Shown: piece by piece, positions 25,644-29,449 of the stretch
Layout of the letters: every line of letters begins with the position of its first letter
Numbering within the stretch: position 1 is the stretch's first letter
Assembly (NCBI GenBank): GCA_046758845.1
Contig: JBHIBA010000019.1
Coordinates: 1 to 29,449, forward strand
Length of the DNA: 29,449 nucleotides
Source: JBHIBA01 sp046758845
Lineage (GTDB): Bacteria; UBA8248; JACPRG01; G963555815
Reading direction: 5' to 3'
Made by a program: the position numbers and the translations under genes
The notes under the pieces: model-generated
Databases searched by the model: none
Seen by the model: only the letters and a program-made list of their open reading frames with translations
Told to the model about the DNA's origin: nothing

Positions 25644-26411
25644 ATGAAAGTCCAAATCTCTAACGGTTGGTTCGACCCGATCACAGCCCCCGAGGCGGTC
25701 GAGCTCGCAGCGGAGCTGGTCAACTCCGGAAAGCGCGGGTATCTCTGCACGGTCAATGTCGCCTATTTAATGACAATGCGCTCTAACGCGCGCCTGCAAC
25801 ACTTTGTGGATCGAGCATCGTTCGTGGTCGCCGACGGGCAACCCCTGGTCTGGGTTTCCCGCTTGCTTTCCACTCCCTTACCCCAGCGAGTGACCGGCGT
25901 GGACCTCGTCGAAGCCTTGGCGGAGCGCGCCGAGCGTGACGGGCTTGGCGTTTACCTCCTAGGGGCTCGGCGGGAGTTGGTTGAAGCCGTGGCGCGCCGG
26001 CTCACCGACCGCTGGCCGGGTCTGAAGCTTTGCGGCTTCGGCGATGGCTATTTTTCATTGGCGGAGGCGCCGCAGCGAGCCCGTGCGATCGCACAAAGCG
26101 GAGCGAAAATTCTCCTGGTCGGGATGGGCGTGCCCCGGCAGGAGCACTTTTTGGAAGACCATTGGGCAGAGCTTGGGGTGAATTTCGCGATGGGCGTGGG
26201 CGGGAGTTTTGATGTGCTCGCTGGCCTCCGCGCGCGAGCCCCGCGGGTAATTCAGAAGATCGGACTGGAATGGCTATTCCGCCTTGCACAGGAGCCCCGA
26301 AGGCTCTGGAAGCGCTACCTGGTGACCAACTCCCAATTCCTCTATCACGTGGCGAGGGAGCTGCTCCTGCGCCCGGATAAGCGTCCTGCGAATCCGCTGG
26401 CAGGCAGGTGA
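25644..26411 (+). CDS. wecG/tagA: WecG/TagA/CpsF (GT26) glycosyltransferase
   Basis: 255 residues, ATG immediately after the preceding stop. GT26 signatures: CTVNVAYLMTMR near 37-48, VVADGQPLVW at about 62-71 with the catalytic Asp, RVTGVDLVEAL near 82, VYLLGA then GFGDGYF, and ILLVGMGVPRQEHFL at about 155-169, then FAMGVGGSFDVLAG. A basic C-terminal tail with LEWLFRLAQEPRRLWKRY is the membrane-docking segment of TagA relatives. These enzymes add ManNAc or ManNAcA to a polyprenyl-pyrophosphoryl-GlcNAc primer. With wecB at the start of the locus this points to a ManNAc residue near the reducing end of the repeat unit. It is the last plus-strand gene of the locus and faces a convergent WbqC gene. 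Confidence 0.92.
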   Translation: MKVQISNGWFDPITAPEAVELAAELVNSGKRGYLCTVNVAYLMTMRSNARLQHFVDRASFVVADGQPLVWVSRLLSTPLPQRVTGVDLVEALAERAERDGLGVYLLGARRELVEAVARRLTDRWPGLKLCGFGDGYFSLAEAPQRARAIAQSGAKILLVGMGVPRQEHFLEDHWAELGVNFAMGVGGSFDVLAGLRARAPRVIQKIGLEWLFRLAQEPRRLWKRYLVTNSQFLYHVARELLLRPDKRPANPLAGR

Positions 26412-26590
26412 GGAAAGAACGAAAGCGCAACGGCCACGGCGGCCCTTGATAGGATGAGAATCCGCGGCAATATCCCAACGCCCTTTTTCTCGCGCTCGAC
26501 AAGGCGCCTTGGAGCGGCGAGTCGTCCACGAACCAACCAAAATCGCTTTTCCACCTTTCAAGCCGCGCGCTTTAAGCCGCGATTTACCGC

Positions 26591-27313
26591 TCATTTGCGA
26601 AGCTGTGCCGGTAGTCCTCCTACATTGAACAATGCATCGACCGACGAAAGGTACGGTACGAATCCGGGAAATCTCTGCGCATATGTTGCTCCCACAAATT
26701 CGTGAAAAATAACCTCGATCCCATTTCGTTCGAACGGCGCTAGACTTTTCAAATAATTCTTTCCGCCGGGGCCTGACAAATATGTATTCGCTCCTGTGAC
26801 TTTGCACAATTCAACCAAATCGAGCACCGGATCCCCTGACTTTTCATACCCGTCCAGTTCGCTCGCGATTACAATTTTCGTCCCGATCTCAAATGATTCT
26901 CTTAAATAAATTATAAGGTCCAAGTTCAGGTCAATGAGTCGCTCTTTTTTGGACAGAAAGATTTCTTCTATTTTTGGAAAATATCTTCCGAAAAATGGGG
27001 ATTTTTCGTAGTTGCTCCTGATCTGCCTAAGGATATAGACATTCCAGGGGACATTCTTATACTTAGCCTCAGTCTTAATAAGAATATCTTTTATTTGTAT
27101 ATTTTCTTTTTTCACTGGAACGGTTAGCCAGTTGCTTTTTGGCTGACCATCCTGGTCTTCTCCCTGCACCCTGATTCTGTTTCTGTGATGCCAATCCCTC
27201 TCGACAAATTGAACTTCATCTCTGATCACAAAAACATCAGAGTTCAGCATCTTATGGAAAAAACCGAGATAGGGTAAGAAATTCGGCTGGTGTGCCGACA
27301 TGACTCGTTTCAT
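26591..27313 (-). CDS. WbqC-family protein
   Basis: 240 residues, complete: MSAHQPNFLPYLGFFHKML at about 5-23 (the His-Gln-Pro-Asn signature), FVIRDEVQFVERDWHHRNRI at about 28-47, NWLTVPVK at about 61-68, then LIDLNLDLIIYL and the SELDG/GANTYLSGPGGKNYL motif at about 190. WbqC proteins occur in O-antigen and capsule clusters and are predicted to act in the attachment of amino-acid or acyl groups to sugars; none has a firmly established mechanism to my knowledge. The gene is visibly richer in A and T than the EPS locus it converges on, suggesting separate ancestry. It starts at ATG 27313. Confidence 0.9.
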   Translation of the reverse strand: MKRVMSAHQPNFLPYLGFFHKMLNSDVFVIRDEVQFVERDWHHRNRIRVQGEDQDGQPKSNWLTVPVKKENIQIKDILIKTEAKYKNVPWNVYILRQIRSNYEKSPFFGRYFPKIEEIFLSKKERLIDLNLDLIIYLRESFEIGTKIVIASELDGYEKSGDPVLDLVELCKVTGANTYLSGPGGKNYLKSLAPFERNGIEVIFHEFVGATYAQRFPGFVPYLSSVDALFNVGGLPAQLRK

Positions 27314-27463
27314 TGACCGGCGTCCTTAGATTATACGAATTTTTATATCAATCCATAGGGCATAACCGGCAGGCCAGCAGTCCTGCTTCTGAGGCAATCC
27401 TGCCGCCGCGGAACGCCGGCCTGACGGGAGGGTCGATGCGGGAGGCGCCGGGCCGCCATGGAT

Positions 27464-28102
27464 TCAAAACCGAGACCGCGACATGGAGGGGATCTCTTGC
27501 ATCATCCTCAAAGGGACAAAGGCCTCCGCTAGCTGAATGTGCGCCTGGGTCCCTCGGAATTGGGCCGTCGCAAGGGCGATGTCAACGATGGTTAGGTTCT
27601 TCACCTTTGTGCGGGTAACCTGAGAAGCGTGGGCGTTCAGGGCGGAAAGCTTCCTGGGGAAGGTGGAAACGATATCCACGAAAACAGAAGGATTGAAATC
27701 TTGGGTGCTGGGTCCCTCATAGAAAAGAACGTCAGGGATGAACCGTGTGGCGGAGATCACGGCGTTGCAGAGATTTCGGTGATCCTGATGAGTGTCCTGG
27801 CCGTAATGGACAAACACGGTGTTAGGCTGAGTTTGCTCCAGGAGTTGTTCGATGTGGGAGATGAGATCTTTATCGACCGTGATCCGGGTGTCCTCGTAAT
27901 CGCCGAAAAAGAGTTGCTTGGCTCCCAGAATCTCGGCCGCCCTTTCCTGCTCTGTACCCCGCACCTTGGGGTCTCCACCCAAGGAACCCCGAGTGAGGGT
28001 GAAAAGATAAACGCTATGACCTTCCTCGGTGTAGCGCAGAAGGGTTCCCCCGCATCCGAATTCAATATCGTCCGGATGAGAACCGACAGCCAGAATATTC
28101 AT
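27464..28102 (-). CDS. PIG-L/LmbE family N-deacetylase
   Basis: 212 residues from ATG 28102, which has GGAGG and AGGAT upstream; an earlier in-frame start is less likely because the ATG overlaps the stop of the preceding frame (ATGA). The zinc site is complete: His9 and Asp12 in GSHPDDIEFGCGGT and His108 in DTHQDHRN. Family members remove acetyl groups from N-acetylated sugars, such as GlcNAc-inositol or bacillithiol precursors, or from other amides. Next to WbqC-family genes the enzyme probably exposes an amine on a surface-glycan sugar that is then re-acylated; this is inferred from the neighbourhood. It is probably cytoplasmic, with no signal peptide. Confidence 0.92.
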   Translation of the reverse strand: MNILAVGSHPDDIEFGCGGTLLRYTEEGHSVYLFTLTRGSLGGDPKVRGTEQERAAEILGAKQLFFGDYEDTRITVDKDLISHIEQLLEQTQPNTVFVHYGQDTHQDHRNLCNAVISATRFIPDVLFYEGPSTQDFNPSVFVDIVSTFPRKLSALNAHASQVTRTKVKNLTIVDIALATAQFRGTQAHIQLAEAFVPLRMMQEIPSMSRSRF

Positions 28103-28485
28103 AATCCTTTTGCCTCCGAGAAGTATGTGCGGAATGCCGCCGGACCGCAATGAAATAAGTAGTCGACGGCGGATATGTCGCGAATGAATTCGCCGAAGAC
28201 CTGATCATAGCGCGGACATTCGAACTTCTGGAATTGGACTTTGACGCCGGCCTCTTCGAATTGAGCCGGGTCCATATAGTCCGCTCCTCCTGCCCCGGCC
28301 AAGTAGCAGTCAGCCCCGAAGATTCGACAGGTCTCGATAAGACGCTGGTTTGGGGCTTCCGGCGGGGAGTATTCCGAACACAGATACAGAGGCGTCTGAA
28401 TGCCCACTGGATCAACAAAAATGAGGATGACTTGAAGGTTGATGTCCAAGAGCTATTTCCACTGCTTCTCCCAAATGAAGGACAT
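28099..28485 (-). pseudogene. second WbqC-family gene, C-terminal half with nonsense codon
   Basis: From ATG 28485 the frame reads MSFIWEKQWK, then a TAG (28455-28453), then LLDINLQVILIF, QTPLYLCSEYS, a GADCYLAGAGGADYMD motif and FECPRYDQVFGEFI to the stop at 28099. This is the C-terminal half of a WbqC protein, matching the same region of the intact copy at 26591-27313 in order but clearly diverged. The family pattern at the stop calls for Trp, so a TGG-to-TAG change fits. The N-terminal half (the HQPN region) is not found upstream. Translation from a TTG after the stop would give 116 residues and would still overlap the deacetylase start. Confidence 0.6.
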
Positions 28486-28791
28486 TATGGGAGGCTTATG
28501 ATTTGAATGCTCCTAACCGCAATCTGAAAGGTCAGTTTTTGGAAACGGGCGCGTTATTCACGGTGTTTCCAGCACAAATTGTCCTGGCGTCAGTCGTTTC
28601 CTTAACGGAGATCGCTTATCGACTGACTTAAGTACTGGTACAACTTTGGGGAGCAGGTCAGAAGCTCCTCTGAGCTTCCCCTCTCGTCTTTGCCGACACT
28701 GTGCACGATAAGCCAACAATTAGGCTTTAGATGTGCTCCGTCAAGTAGCTGAGAAGCATCCTTTTGGCATAGGGCTTGAGATGGAGGGCCT
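28486..28791. other. gene-free spacer
   Basis: The missing N-terminal half of the second WbqC gene should lie here but cannot be read in any frame. No other gene or clear terminator was recognised. Confidence 0.4.
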
Positions 28792-29449
28792 CTATTCCCC
28801 CTCAGCTTTAGATATCGCGAGTTTGCAGATTTCTCGACCCATTCGCTCACCGCCCAGGCGATGACCTTCGACATTCCAATGACCCCTTCCCAAGTCAGCT
28901 CCGAACCCGTGAAGAAAAGTCCCATGCCTCTCCGCGTAAGGTTGAAAATATTCGACCAAATTTAAGACGCGAAATCTTTCCCGCTCCCCCAGCGCCTTAA
29001 TCCGCAAGTCCGGGTAGACCAAACTGTCGATCCCCATTTTTTCCATGAAGGCCCGGCGAACCGAAGGATCTGGATGGACTTGGATCGCATTGGTCAAGGT
29101 CACCACCAAGAATTCAGCTCCCCTTTTGAGGACTTCATTCCTCATCAGTACAAGGAGAGCTTCCGTCACCCGCCAGGCGTCTTTCCAGCTCGAATCCCGG
29201 GGTTCTTTGTAAACCATATTATCCAGCTCCAATCCAAAATTGTTCTCGCCTTTGGCAAGTAATGCTCCTCGATTCGCCTTTATGCGATAGTAGGTAATCA
29301 TAGTCCTCACTTCGTTAACGACTTGTAGGATCCGAGAGTGATTAATCAAACGCTGACCAATCCTCCACATACGTCTCCTGCGGTTCGAAGAATATGCAGA
29401 GTCTCTGAAGGAAAGATCAAGCATCAGCTGATCGCCATCGAAGTAAAAG
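28792..29449 (-). CDS. SGNH/GDSL-type hydrolase, partial (N-terminus beyond window)
   Basis: The frame is open from the right edge of the window (reading FDGDQLMLDLSF before the first internal ATG at 29424) down to a stop at 28792, so the N-terminal catalytic GDS block is outside. Visible parts are a central helix-rich region, EFLVVTLTNAIQVHPD as a core strand and loop, and FLHGF then GRGHWNVEGHRLG near the C-terminus, which carries the catalytic His in the usual GHWN-GH context of this group. These enzymes are esterases or O-acyltransferase-associated hydrolases often found in alginate, cellulose and O-antigen acetylation loci. With WbqC and PIG-L neighbours a role in acyl decoration of the polysaccharide is plausible. 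Confidence 0.7.
   Translation of the reverse strand, partial: FYFDGDQLMLDLSFRDSAYSSNRRRRMWRIGQRLINHSRILQVVNEVRTMITYYRIKANRGALLAKGENNFGLELDNMVYKEPRDSSWKDAWRVTEALLVLMRNEVLKRGAEFLVVTLTNAIQVHPDPSVRRAFMEKMGIDSLVYPDLRIKALGERERFRVLNLVEYFQPYAERHGTFLHGFGADLGRGHWNVEGHRLGGERMGREICKLAISKAEGE

Noticed and set aside
1..29449. CRISPR array, toxin-antitoxin or recognised phage-defence genes.
   Set aside because: No regularly spaced repeats, Cas-like proteins or known defence domains were seen on either strand.

Overview
The window looks like a chromosomal segment of a Gram-negative-type, uncultured bacterium of moderately high GC. The content would fit the Methylomirabilota/Rokubacteria or deltaproteobacterial sphere, but that placement is a weak guess from protein flavour, not from any marker gene. 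It encodes a selenocysteine tRNA (selC). Most of the rest is devoted to making and decorating an extracellular polysaccharide, with a decayed, mobile-element-scarred zone in the middle.

Left part (1-7.9 kb): a frameshifted C-terminal remnant of a tyrosine integrase ends about 10 bases before selC, a known type of integration hotspot. A GT39-like membrane mannosyltransferase-type protein follows on the plus strand. Facing it on the minus strand are a GT2 glycosyltransferase, an FAD-dependent UDP-galactopyranose-mutase/amine-oxidase-like protein (overlapping ATG/TGA with the GT2), a class I methyltransferase and a Glu/Leu/Phe/Val dehydrogenase. A tiny N-terminal fossil of another GT2 lies just upstream of the methyltransferase.

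Middle part (7.9-14.3 kb): an ester-cyclase (SnoaL-like) protein with a plausible promoter and an isochorismatase-family amidohydrolase are intact. They are followed by debris: fragments of a possible BMP-type binding protein and of an unnamed protein family, a CoF-synthetase/phenylacetate-CoA-ligase-like gene with one frameshift, a truncated sugar/nucleoside ABC ATPase with two single-base deletions, an inverted repeat resembling an insertion-sequence end, and an IS3-type transposase C-terminus with an in-frame stop.

Right-centre (14.3-26.4 kb): ten same-strand genes form a Wzx/Wzy-type polysaccharide locus: wecB (UDP-GlcNAc 2-epimerase), a secreted GH5 glycosidase, the priming sugar-phosphate transferase, a membrane GT2, a TPR protein with a C-terminal membrane hairpin, the Wzy polymerase, the Wzx flippase, a second GT2, an alpha/alpha-barrel protein (possibly VpsJ-like) and a WecG/TagA glycosyltransferase. 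From sugar transferase to WecG the genes are closely spaced and several overlap. A simple reading is that WecB supplies UDP-ManNAc, the sugar transferase loads the first sugar on the lipid carrier, WecG/TagA and the GT2 enzymes extend the unit, Wzx flips it and Wzy polymerises it. GH5 and the barrel protein may trim or modify the product. Outer-membrane export (Wza) and chain-length/kinase (Wzc) genes are not in the window.

Right end (26.6-29.4 kb): a minus-strand, visibly AT-richer group converges on the EPS locus. It holds a WbqC-family protein, a PIG-L deacetylase, a second WbqC copy broken by a TGG-to-TAG-type nonsense codon, and an SGNH hydrolase running off the window. These look like genes that add or remove acyl/amino decorations on the sugars.
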